The notes under the pieces were generated by a model. That model was not told where the DNA came from and did not search any database. It worked only from the letters and a program-made list of their open reading frames with translations. Both the position numbers and the translations under genes were made by a program. Shown here piece after piece: positions 25,201-33,766 of a DNA stretch of 64,000 bases. Position 1 is the stretch's first letter, and every line of letters starts with the position of its first letter. The DNA is from Mesocentrotus franciscanus (lineage: Eukaryota > Echinodermata > Echinoidea > Camarodonta > Strongylocentrotidae): NCBI GenBank assembly GCA_037976565.1, contig CP137682.1:17819751-17883750 (forward strand). Reading direction: 5' to 3'.

Positions 25201-27400
25201 TACAGCTCATTTTATGTATGTTATTACCAAAGAAAAAAAGAAGTCAGTCAGTCACCCAATAGTGTCCGACAGTGAAGTCTTGACAGTAAACAGGTTTCTA
25301 TGCATAATTTGAATACTAGGACACTGCTAACGTTTAAATATCATAGATAGTACATACGTGACATATTCATAATTCCTGCAGAGTTCTACAGACTTTTATG
25401 TTGACTGCAAAAGGGAAACACTACCTTTAATTTTTTATGAAAGCACAAAATAAGATAAACAGAATGGCGAAAGTTTGAAATAATTCGGACCAATAATAAG
25501 AAAGGTATGAATGTTTGAAATATGAGATCACTAAATTGACAGTTTGGTCAGTGGATTGTGACGTAATCGCGGATAACTTTTTTATGTAAATATGTAATGT
25601 AAATATTTTATGTAAATATTAAATATTATTATTGTATGATTGTTATTAGGAATTTGTAATTAGAATTATGTATCATGTATTATATTGTTGTAATTTGTAG
25701 GTTAACATTACTTTGTATTTTTGTTAAGCGCTTAGAAACATTGTATTAAGCGCTTTATAAATGTAATATATTATTATTATTATAACTTTCCTGTTTGTTT
25801 AGTACAAAAATATCATTAATTTCTGTATGAACAGTGATTTGAGATGATGTGTTGTTGTCAATGTCTTGGTGCGTGTAGAAATACAATGCAAAATCTCTCA
25901 CAGTTTTGACAGTGAATTGAGATTCCATGTTGCTCTCCATGTTTGTGTGCATTGAGAAATGCAAGATCTTGTGCAGGTATTAGCTACAAAACATGATGTA
26001 GAAATCTTCTGTTTGAACATAGCGTTATATATAAGCGCAGCTGAATATGTTTTGTATAAAAGCTGCGCTATATAAATTTATTATTATTATACATGTATAT
26101 GTATATGTTCTCTCATCTGGTACTTATATTTATCTTTTAATTATATATCTTTAGGTCGGCCACTTATAAAGGTCGCTTCCTTTCTGGCTGCTACCTGCCA
26201 AGCAACTTTTATATTGTTGTAGCAGTGTATATGCATGTATTCTATTCTTTTTATGTAACAGTGTATAGTTCTATGTATAGTATGTATGTTATAATTTTTT
26301 TTAATTGCTTTGGTGAAATAATATTGAATTGAATATGGTCATGTGTGTATAAAGTTAGCCATGATTATTTCATGTACAATGAAACTACTTTGTAGTATAC
26401 TTCTTACAAGGGATTTTTTTTTTTTCTTTTGTACAGGTGATGCACCTACATTTGACAATGAATGGAAGCAGAAAACAGGCGCTCACCGTGGAGGGGGACG
26501 TTCCTTGGAAGAGAGTAGGCCAACCATATCAGCTATTACAGATGGCAGAGAGTAAGTTAACTTTTATTGCTACTTTTTCTTCCTCCGTTCAGTTTATGTT
26601 TGAAATCATTTGCTACCAAGTGATGGTGTGATAGCTCAGTTGGTAGAGCAGTGGTCTCGTAATCCGGTGACCCGGGTTCGAAACCAAGTCGATGCGCTAG
26701 TGCCCTTTGGTAAGGCATTAATCCTCACTACCAGGTCCCTCGGAGAGGACCTAAAGCCGTCGTCCGTCTGGTTGCTTACTTACAAGCATTTATGCTTTCT
26801 TAGCAGTCAGGTAAAATAACCATCACAATCAATCGCAATCAATCAATTATATTCCCATGCTTTATACTTTAATCCCTTTTTTTTTCCTTCCTGGTTTGAA
26901 AAGCAAAATTATTTCAACTCTTAGTCCCTTCTTCTACCAATTAAGTTAACCTGATGCGAGGACTAAAACCACTTTAAAAATACTTTTAAAAAAAGGAGAA
27001 ACTTAGTCTATTCCAGACCAGACCTTTGTCTTTCTTCCTTTGTTCACTCAACTTTAGACTGAGCTTAAATGCAGTGTCGGGTTTAAATCTTAGTAGAAAA
27101 GGATCTAATATATTTTCATGCTGCTCAGTTCATAAAACATTGTCTCCTGTTTGATTTTGTTTCGAGATCATCTCTAATCTCTATGGATTACTTACTCTTT
27201 GTTGCTATGGTTACTGTAGATACATGCACGATAGGGAACAAAGACCCGTAAGGCACCATCAAGACAACCACCAGTCCGTCCGATTTGATCGATCAGAGAG
27301 GACCTCTGTTGACGCTCGTCCTTACCATCGCCACCCGACCCCAGCCAGACCTCAAGGACCAAGCAGAGGAGGCAGGCAAAGGGATTACAAGGACATGTAG
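16283..27400 (+). CDS. MLF: Myeloid leukemia factor (MLF1/MLF2 family), complete
   Basis: Eight exons join in frame to 287 aa: 16283-16329, 19553-19697, 20634-20720, 22229-22357, 23357-23429, 24693-24779, 26437-26551 and 27220-27400 (stop TAG). The start matches the family: [15 protein letters not shown], then a Met-rich region with HRRHM. The conserved core is in exons 4-6, with [51 protein letters not shown] split over a junction, and [10 protein letters not shown]...[15 protein letters not shown]. The C-terminus is Arg/His/Pro-rich. MLF proteins are small nucleo-cytoplasmic adaptors with 14-3-3-type and chromatin partners, involved in haematopoietic and transcriptional control in flies and mammals; exact function here is inferred from family. 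Introns 1, 3 and 4 are full of MITEs. AATAAA signals lie at 27790 and 27935. Confidence 0.95.
16707..17609 (+). mobile_element. 0.9-kb element with 9-bp target duplication, copy 1
   Basis: Starts TAGACAGAAATAACC and ends ...GCTTTCGGTCTA. The ends are short imperfect inverses (TAGACMGAAA). It is flanked by GCTAATGAC (16698-16706) and GCTGATGAC (17610-17618), a 9-bp duplication with one mismatch. A second copy is at 32328-33193, same orientation. No long open frame exists. Inside are CCAAT boxes in both orientations (CCAATCAGAGCACGTG and ATTGGACG), an AAGATGGC YY1-like site and a GTAAGT donor-like site, so it resembles a promoter plus first exon. A 9-bp duplication recalls Mutator-like elements; the assignment is tentative. 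It lies in MLF intron 1. Confidence 0.85.
17780..18985 (+). mobile_element. CR1/L2-like non-LTR retrotransposon 3' end, interrupted
   Basis: The frame 17796-18191 encodes the C-terminal end of a reverse transcriptase: [53 protein letters not shown] and AELWNKLPL. This is typical of CR1/L2/Jockey-like elements. The 3' UTR ends AGCGCTTTATAAGAA then (ATT)n at 18955-18995. A TTAA-flanked palindromic insert (18321-18897) splits the 3' UTR. The catalytic core is absent, so the copy is 5'-truncated and dead. It lies in MLF intron 1. Confidence 0.88.
18321..18897. mobile_element. Palindromic TTAA-flanked MITE inside the CR1-like tail
   Basis: Bounded by TTAA at 18321-18324 and 18894-18897. Ends are TTAAAGTACAAGACCACTCC and the inverse GGAGTGGACTTGTGGGCTTTAA. 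The centre is an almost perfect palindrome: 18515-18580 and 18601-18666 are reverse complements around a 20-base loop, sharing CTTTGTGAAGTGCCTC and ATTCACCTGATA. The open frames here are mirror images of each other, not genes. Confidence 0.88.
19785..19938. mobile_element. MITE, TGTTTCACAAAG family, short copy 2
   Basis: Ends CGTTTCACAAAGC and TTTTGTGAAACGCCCCCC; inner arms carry ATGACAAATGACA and TGTCATTTGTCACTGAT. About 150 bases, in MLF intron 2. Confidence 0.75.
19960..20290 (+). repeat. Dispersed repeat, fullest copy
   Basis: Matches 25435-25850 from GAGAATGGCGAAAGTTT through TTTGAAATAT.AAGATCACTAAATTGA to ACTTTCCTGTTTGTT, and matches 8455-8665 in its right part. Class unknown; in MLF intron 2. 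Confidence 0.7.
20754..21154 (+). mobile_element. TTAA MITE, AAAGACCAGTTTTGG family, copy 1
   Basis: Begins TTAAAGGTAAAGACCAGTTT and ends AACTGGCCTTTATC. It starts 34 bases after MLF exon 3. Its reverse complement, about 96% identical by eye, lies at 22641-23045. The right TTAA appears lost (TCAA). No coding frame. Confidence 0.9.
21198..21733 (+). mobile_element. TTAA MITE, AAAGGGACTCGGTAACATTG family, copy 1
   Basis: TTAA at 21198-21201 and 21730-21733 bracket inverted ends TTAAAGGGACTCGGTAACAT and ATGTTACCAAATCCCTTTAA. A related copy without its outermost ends is at about 48508-48962. It lies in MLF intron 3, just after copy 1 of the other TTAA family. Confidence 0.85.
21780..21935 (+). 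repeat. Dispersed repeat shared with 45470-45595
   Basis: Common phrases include TCCTGATTTA, GAGAATGTGA.ATAT, AAAGTCCTTAATTTAACCAG and TTCCATTC/TTTCATTC...AGTTACG. It may be the 5' part of the SINE-like repeat that follows at 45597. Class unknown. Confidence 0.55.
22550..23157. mobile_element. TTAA MITE (AAAGCCCC family) interrupted by another MITE
   Basis: Ends GTTAAAGCCCCTCTGCTCTA and AGTGGGGCTTTAAAT with TTAA at 22550-22553 and 23154-23157. An uninterrupted relative lies inverted at 55291-55476. Comparison shows that 22641-23045 was inserted into it at a TTAA. Confidence 0.85.
22641..23045 (-). mobile_element. TTAA MITE, AAAGACCAGTTTTGG family, copy 2 (inverted)
   Basis: Flanked by TTAA at 22641-22644 and 23042-23045. 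Reverse complement of 20754-21154. The two copies flank MLF exon 4 head-to-tail inverted, with arms about 1.5 kb apart. It is nested in the element at 22550-23157. Confidence 0.92.
23520..23690. mobile_element. MITE, CAGTSAAACCTG family, copy 2
   Basis: Starts GTCAAACCTGCTTTAGTGAC and ends GTCGCTATAGACAGGTTTGA. In MLF intron 5. Confidence 0.85.
23815..23943. mobile_element. Small MITE, GTCTTATAAAGAG ends
   Basis: Inverted ends GGGCTTCGTCTTATAAAGAG and CTCTTTATAAGACAGGGCCC around a 90-base interior with ATTAATATC. In MLF intron 5. Confidence 0.75.
24280..24660 (+). mobile_element. CR1/L2-like 3' tail fragment
   Basis: Contains the end of an RT frame ([16 protein letters not shown]) and a 3' tail GGTGCAATATAAGTGCATA then (TTA)n. 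5'-truncated relic in MLF intron 5. Confidence 0.65.
25435..25850 (+). repeat. Dispersed repeat split by a retrotransposon tail
   Basis: The two halves (25435-25579 and 25782-25850) match the continuous copy at 19960-20170. The insert is listed next. Confidence 0.7.
25580..25781 (+). mobile_element. CR1/L2-like 3' tail insertion with 7-bp duplication
   Basis: Ends AAGCGCTTAGAAACATTG, AAGCGCTTTATAAATG and (ATT)n. Flanked by ATAACTT at 25573-25579 and 25782-25788. The empty paralogous site is at about 20120-20135. In MLF intron 6. Confidence 0.75.
26020..26095 (+). mobile_element. CR1/L2-like 3' tail fragment
   Basis: Ends AAAGCTGCGCTATATAAATT followed by (ATT)n, preceded by TATATAAGCGCAGCTGAATA. 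Only the tail is recognisable; in MLF intron 6. Confidence 0.55.
26622..26845 (+). mobile_element. tRNA-derived SINE, copy 1
   Basis: The head resembles a tRNA: A box TAGCTCAGTTGGTAGAGCAG (26632-26651) and B box GGTTCGAAACC (26675-26685), the two internal Pol III promoter boxes. There is no intact acceptor stem. The body has GCCCTTTGGTAAGGC, TAATCCTCACTACCAGGTCC and GGTTGCTTACTTACAAGCAT, followed by an AATCAATCGC-type tail. A reverse-oriented relative is at 42851-43040. In MLF intron 7. Confidence 0.9.
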
Positions 27401-28110
27401 GAACGTTCAATATTAAAACAACAAGTCATCTTTGTAATATATTATCTGTCACATACTGTTCCAAGCAAAAACAAACTGAAAATATAAGCAAACACTGGTG
27501 AAATTGGTCGAGAAACTCTTTATATTTTACTGAAATTGTATTATTATTGTTTTGATGAAATACACACAAAAAGTAACAATTACTATATGTTGAAGGAACA
27601 TAATCTTTTCATAAAATGCAGAGTGCTCATTCTTACATTTTCATGTACAACAAATTTGAGAAAACAGAGTTAAACATACGAAAAGACCAGAGGCTTGAAT
27701 GCGGTGTTGCCGTTGTACATTAAGAGAAATGGAATGAAGATTATTGATGCTTGTATGATCATTATATAAATTCTGTGTAAAGATTTTGGAATAAAGATTA
27801 CCAAGCCATTTCTGCAAAATGTTAGAAATGTGAAGGGATGCATTTTGGAAGATAATTAATGTATATACACCTGTACATGAATGTTTATTGATGGAATATA
27901 TTTATAACATTTATCTGATTTGAACTATTATTACAATAAATTTTCGGATTGTTCATTTGAAGCATTATTCAACAAATTTTGGTTTGCTGTTTTTGAGGGC
28001 ACTGTACATAGACAGTTATCCACAAAACCGATATGTGTTTGTCAAGACTATTTTTCTGTGCAAGATTGTGTGACATGGGTTTGTTGACCGTCCTTTTATC
28101 CTATTTGAAT
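27401..28110 (+). other. MLF 3' UTR and downstream flank
   Basis: No coding frame. AATAAA hexamers at 27790-27795 and 27935-27940 are plausible polyadenylation signals; which is used is not known. Confidence 0.6.
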
Positions 28111-28112
28111 TA

Positions 28113-28270
28113 CAGTGAAACCTGTATATAAAGACCACTCAAGGGAAACATAAAAAGGGGTCTTTATAGGCGGGTGGTCTTTATGTACAGGGTTCAATGG
28201 GAAACAGTATTGAAAGGAAACAAAAAATATGGTCTTTCTATACAGATGGTTGCAAAAGCAGGTTTTACTG
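28113..28270. mobile_element. MITE, CAGTSAAACCTG family, copy 3
   Basis: Starts CAGTGAAACCTGTATATAAA, ends AAAGCAGGTTTTACTG. Just downstream of MLF. Confidence 0.82.
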
Positions 28271-28279
28271 TATATGTTT

Positions 28280-30780
28280 GTAATAGAAGGGACGCAGTTT
28301 GCACTGAAACTTTTGAAATTTACTTGTAAGCGGAATTTTCATTTTTAAGTATTTAATTATGATAGGATTGTACTAGAATAGTAGAATTGTCCCTACATGT
28401 GTGTTGTTTTTATTGTAGCTATGTTTATCACATGATTTTTCATGTGGTGTTCTGTGTACGTAATCTTGTTGGTTTAAATAGTATTAACATCGTTTATCCA
28501 GTTTTTACTGTTGAGTCAATGTGTTAAAGTATATGACAGATGTATTACAAGCCTCAAGTAGGCCCACCTGAATTTTTTGTCTATGTTGTTCCATAATCTG
28601 TTTGTATGATTAATGATCCAAATCATTATTTTCTTGTCAGTATATAATGGTTATCCCAGTAATCAGAATGTTTGATGCTGTTCACATCTATAAAAAAAAT
28701 ATTTAAAAAAAAAAATCTCAAATTAACGAGAAAACATGATGTATAAAAACTCCACAATTACTATTTGCCCATTTAGTCAAGTCAAAATATTTTTTTCTCA
28801 CGATGATAAAGATGTGTAGTTCCTTACATTATTTTTACCAGTTTTTAATGAAATTATGTGCAAAAATTTAAGGGGATAAAAGCTATTTCAAAGTATTGTC
28901 TGAATAATTAGTGTTACAAAAGCAGTTTTTTTATTTTTCTTCCACTCATAATACAATATTTTGTACATGAGTATTGCATAGACCCATGCAAAAATGGGAG
29001 CTTCCTGTGTATACTGGCAGTTAGAAAGGTAATAAATAGTTCTACTGCTCTTAATTTGATTAAATTTGAATGCATTTTGGGGGTGTATTCATATTCCCTC
29101 AAATTTCAATATCACATTTGTATGAAATATATGTACTGTATTCCACTCTGGATATGCTATGTAATGTTAGTTTTCTGCCCAAATGATTTTATGCTAGTAA
29201 TGATTTGTGACTTGCAAACAATTACCTTTCAAAAATAGAATTTTGTGATTTAGCTATTGTTTTGATGTCAGTGTGGACATATTCCCCAAAAAGAATTTGT
29301 ATACATTTTTAAAAACCGGAAGTCAATTTGGTAGCACTACATTTAAAATAGGTACATTTAAAATAGGTACCGGTAAGCATTAGGGACAACTTGAACTCAA
29401 CGGGGGGAAAGGGCTAAGCTAGCATTAAGCAAGGTGTGTGTGTGTGTTTGTAAGTGGTTTTTACAGACGTGTATTAATCAGATATGATTATTTACGTCCG
29501 GGGACCGACCTTTAACGTCACCATCCGAAAGACATGGTCATCTGCTTTTGTGCAGGGGCAGGGATATTCGAGTGCTGGATAAATGTGAATTTTTTCCCCA
29601 GTTTTGTTTGGGTTACCTGGTATACAGCAACAACAAAAAAAGGGGGCATTTTGGAATATTAAATTTGTTATTAATATGTAGAACATGTAGCTTAGATGTG
29701 AAATGGTGCTTAAACAGTGTGTTATTTTATTGGTAGTTATTTTCAATTTTCAAATAATTGCCCCTCAACCTGAGACCCCCCCCCCCACACACACACACAC
29801 ACACACTTCTTTTTCCTGCTGCTCATTTAGTTTAATGTACATTCCTGCATGTTGTGAATAAATGTTATTCAGTCATTCATTATGAGACAATGCGTGCTTC
29901 TTGATATTTTTTTTAATTATGAATATCATAATTACAATCCCTCTTGACAGTGGGCAGTGTCCATGTGTATTGCATCATAATTCGCTGACACCAGATTTGT
30001 TTGAACTACCAATAGACCAGCTCACTAACGTATTCAAAATGTTGAGCATACTTTTTAAACAAAGGTTGTTCTTGACAACCTGAAGGGTTGCCCGAGGCTT
30101 ACCCGTCATAGCAACACTTACTATATGCAGACTGGATTCCAAGTATAGAATTAAATATCCTTTTCATGGTGTGTGTGCGTGTGTGTGTGTGTTTGTGTGT
30201 GGACAGATCGAGGATGTATAATGGAGATGGAGATTATAAAGATGTACTATTAAAAGAGATTGAAAGAAAATGGAGAGAGAGAGAGAGAGAGAGAAATAGA
30301 GGGGGTGTTTGTTGGTGCGTGGGTGTGAGTATTTGTGTCTTTGACTGAGAGAGAGAGAGGGGGGTGGTGCAGACAGCGACAGAGAAGAGGTGCATGATAA
30401 GAAGGAAAATGAGAGATCAAAGAGAGAGAGAGAAAGAGGTGGGAGACAGAAATAGGTAGTGTATTTTTTATAACTTTGTAAAGTAGCCTATGCTTTCTAG
30501 CTGTGGGCCTAGCTTGATGTGTACCGCAATGATGGCTTGGCATTGCTGGGATCATTAACAAAACTAAAAAGAGGTAAACAAATAAAGACGTAGAAAGGAA
30601 GAATTACGGTGTTTATTCCCCCTTCCCCTTTCCCTCTCTCTCTCTCTCTCTCTCTCTGTCTCTTTCCTAATGGGGGGAGCACGAAAGCCCCCTCTAATCA
30701 CTTCACCAATGATTTCAGTCATCACATCTTTACTTCTTTCATTCCAGCTTTTAACTTTCTTCTTCCTATTTCTTTCGTAT
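28280..30780. other. Intergenic stretch without recognised genes
   Basis: AT-rich, with (AC)n at about 29785, a C-run, and short (GT)n, (GA)n and (TC)n tracts at 30165-30660. A piece around 29945-29995 resembles 22500-22545 (CACGTGTATTGC.TCATAAT). I see no exon or RNA gene. Confidence 0.55.
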
Positions 30781-30793
30781 TAACTTGTTCGAA

Positions 30794-32058
30794 ATTCGAT
30801 TAATCCTTTAGTTTTTGCACAAGCGCAGAAAGTTTTGTGGATGGCTAAACTCTTAGACAAATAAATATCAAAGTTGTTGGAAAACAATAGAAACATATAT
30901 TCTTTCTACCTTTTGTGATGACTATCTTGCCCTTTTTAAGGCAGATGCCCCAGATTCGGTTTTGGCAAAACTTAAAAATTGCCAGTTAACAGCGTCTATT
31001 AAGACATGGTATTTATATAGGCAAGAGACGAAAAGAGAATTAGGTTTATGTCAGTTTCATTTACAAGATTTTATTTGGTGGAATAGAAATGTAAGATTGC
31101 AATATAGAACACATTTTTTCTATCCATTTTGGTATGAAAGGGGTATTCATTCCATTTTTCAATTACATAAGGGTTTTGGTAACCCCAAAACATTTGAAGA
31201 CCTCGTAATTGAGTTTGACATTCCTATTAGAGACCGAAGAAAATATGACTCCCTAGCTCATGAATGGCATATTTTTGGGAGTGGTTTGATAATTCTCTTA
31301 ATGTGGATGAGAATATATTTAATCGAATTTTTAAAGATCTATCAAGTCAAAAGAAAATGTCTAAGTAAACATACAATATTCTGCTAAAGAAATACAGATC
31401 GATGTACTAATGCCAAAAGGGAGAGTAAATGGGAGGAAGAGTCTTTGGCCATCAACCCAAAGAGAAGGATATTGGTCGAATACGAGTAACTTTTGTTGCA
31501 CAATTGAGACTCAGTTAAGGAGTTTTTATTTCAAAATTGTCCATAATGCTATTGGTTTTAATGCATTTTTATTCAAGATTGGGAGAAAGGAGTCTGCCAA
31601 TTGTTATTTTTGTTCAGATTTTCCAGAAACTTTAGATCACTTGTTTTGTGACTGTAGAAAAGTTGTACCACTGTGGGAAAAATTGGTGGATAAGATTAAC
31701 ACTGGCACTGATCACAGTTATAATCTGACTCTGTCAAAATTTAATTATTTGTTTGGGATACAGTCAATTAAGGGACAAACACGCCTCTTTTATAAATTTT
31801 CTCTGTTTATGTTTAAAATATTACATTTACTCCTGTAGGTTTCAGGGGAAAGAACTTATTTTCGAAGCTTTTGTTTCAATGGTAAAGTTCAAACAAAAAA
31901 TAGAATATAAAATTGCCCAAAAGAAAAATAAGTTACATGTCTATCAAGTTTAACTGAAATTTTGTAGTAGTCTTGCAAATGAGCTCTGTTGTCCTCAACA
32001 TCTTCATTGACTTTTTGTAATGTAAACTTGTCCCCTGGGAAAGTATATGAGTGTGAGT

Positions 32059-32101
<43 letters not shown>

Positions 32102-32206
32102 CATGAGCGGGTGCCTGTTTTGTAGTTTAAGATGATATTATATATTATGTTGTTGCTTTTACTCTGTTAATTTTTCAGAAATAACAATAAAAACATTTAA
32201 AAAAAA
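30794..32206 (+). mobile_element. 5'-truncated L1/Tx1-like retrotransposon with target duplication
   Basis: The perfect 12-base repeat AACTTGTTCGAA lies on both sides (30782-30793 and 32207-32218), and the element ends AATAAAAACATTTAAAAAAAAA. The frames 30962-31387 and 31410-31838 encode the C-terminal part of an L1-type ORF2, including the CCHC-like zinc motif NCYFCSDFPETLDHLFCDCR of zf-RVT and SIFQLHKGFGNPKTFEDL upstream. A (GT)n run at 32058-32097 lies in the 3' UTR. The endonuclease and RT core are missing, so it is immobile. The intact duplication suggests a fairly young insertion. Confidence 0.93.
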
Positions 32207-32327
32207 AACTTGTTCGAACTATTGCAGACTACGAATACCAAATCGATATGGCGCATTGCATTACCAAAGAACATACATGAGCGGAGACGGTCAGTCCCGA
32301 AACTAAGCACGCGAGCATACTGTGGTA

Positions 32328-33193
32328 TAGACAGAAATAACCGTCTGGTATGGGTCATTCTTTAATAAAACTGACATTTGTTGACATTCCCCATACACAG
32401 ACGGTAACCAATACGGCTCGCAACGGGGGGAGAGATTGAGCCGATTGTGCAGCACTTGTTACCCGAAACTTTCTCCCACGATTTTCCTTATTTAGATCTA
32501 ATTTTCTGATTTATAAATCAGATAGAAATCAAATTTGTATTTTTTTCTCCTATGTACAGTTGTATAAGTTTTATTACCTATTTCTAAATGCGAAATTTAC
32601 GGACTTACGTATATGAATTATCCAATTGTTTATCTCAGAACCATGAAACGGCATTCGAACTGGTAATCTATGACATGACCCGGCCGATATATTTCCGGGT
32701 CAACCGACCAAAACAAGCCCAATGGCCAATCAGAGCACGTGTTTGATATTGGACTTATGAATATTCAAACATCACCGGCTCAAGCCGGGCTGACTCATAC
32801 GTAGCTATTGGACGTTCGAAAAGAAAAATGAATATTCATCAACTCAAACCAAGATGGCTGACAACAAATCATGTTGGCTACAAGACTTTCTCGGATTAAT
32901 CATTAATTTAGGATCTAAATGAGCAAGCTATCGTAAGTCAAGTATATATTTCCGGGTTATTTATTATTTGTTATAATACTCAGTGTAATATTGCAGCCAA
33001 AATGAATATGTGAAGACGTAAAAGTGAAAAACTCGTGCATATCTCATTCATCGCGGTCCGGCCGAACCGAACCATTCGTTCCGCACACTACCCCATACGC
33101 CGTACTTCAGTCTATGTATAGAGGCGGTCAGAGGAGCCAGATGCAATCTCAGCGGAACAACCGTCGATATCAGAGACTGAAGCTTTCGGTCTA
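32328..33193 (+). mobile_element. 0.9-kb element with 9-bp target duplication, copy 2
   Basis: Same family as 16707-17609. Perfect flanking duplication ACTGTGGTA (32319-32327 and 33194-33202). Carries the same CCAAT, YY1-like and donor-like motifs and lies about 570 bases upstream of the nucleolin start codon, so it could affect that promoter. Ends TAGACAGAAATAACC and CTTTCGGTCTA. Confidence 0.9.
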
Positions 33194-33639
33194 ACTGTGG
33201 TATACCAGCATGTAAGATGTACATGTATATTCCATGAAATTTAGGGGCTTCTCAACAATTTTATCTTTCATTAACCTTTCCCCGGCAGAGTTTAACATTT
33301 GATGTAAGTTGTATTTTAAATAATTTCAAGGAAATTCCTGTTTTCACGTGACACGTCACTAATTAACCTAATTAAGGCAGTTGGATTTTTTTTTTATAGA
33401 ATACGAGATGATGCAGAAAAGGAGAAATATATTTTCACGTAGCTTTTCGAGTCCGTTTTCTTCACATTATATAGGTCATACAGGAATCTTACAGCTTCCT
33501 GGGCAATTCTCCGCTTGCCAAGTGTACTACGGAAGTAAGTCAAAGTAAAAATGTCTTGATACTATTCAAAGTCTTTGGGATTACGTACGTACCTCCGCCA
33601 TATGATATGCATACCGTATATACCGTGCGTATTTACGTA

Positions 33640-33766
33640 CGCGCACGTGCGCCATGCGCACTTATTAAAATGTAAATTATTCGTCGGCCATTTAAACCTC
33701 ACGTGCTGTTACTGTGTGGACCGAACTTGCTGTGCTGAAAAATAAGGATTGAATTGAAGTATCAAA
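33640..33766 (+). promoter_or_regulatory. Probable nucleolin promoter and 5' UTR
   Basis: Two CACGTG E-boxes (33644-33649 and 33700-33705) and an NRF1-like TGCGCCATGCGCA (33649-33661) lie within 125 bases of the start codon. E-boxes of this kind bind Myc/Max-type factors, and vertebrate nucleolin is a Myc target; use here is inference. No TATA box is obvious and the transcription start is not determined. Confidence 0.5.

Noticed and set aside
26622..26700. Possible functional tRNA gene
   Set aside because: A and B boxes are present but the acceptor stem does not pair and a SINE body follows; a second, reversed copy exists.
31410..31838. Functional zinc-finger gene
   Set aside because: The cysteine motif is the zf-RVT end of an L1-like element with poly(A) and target duplication.
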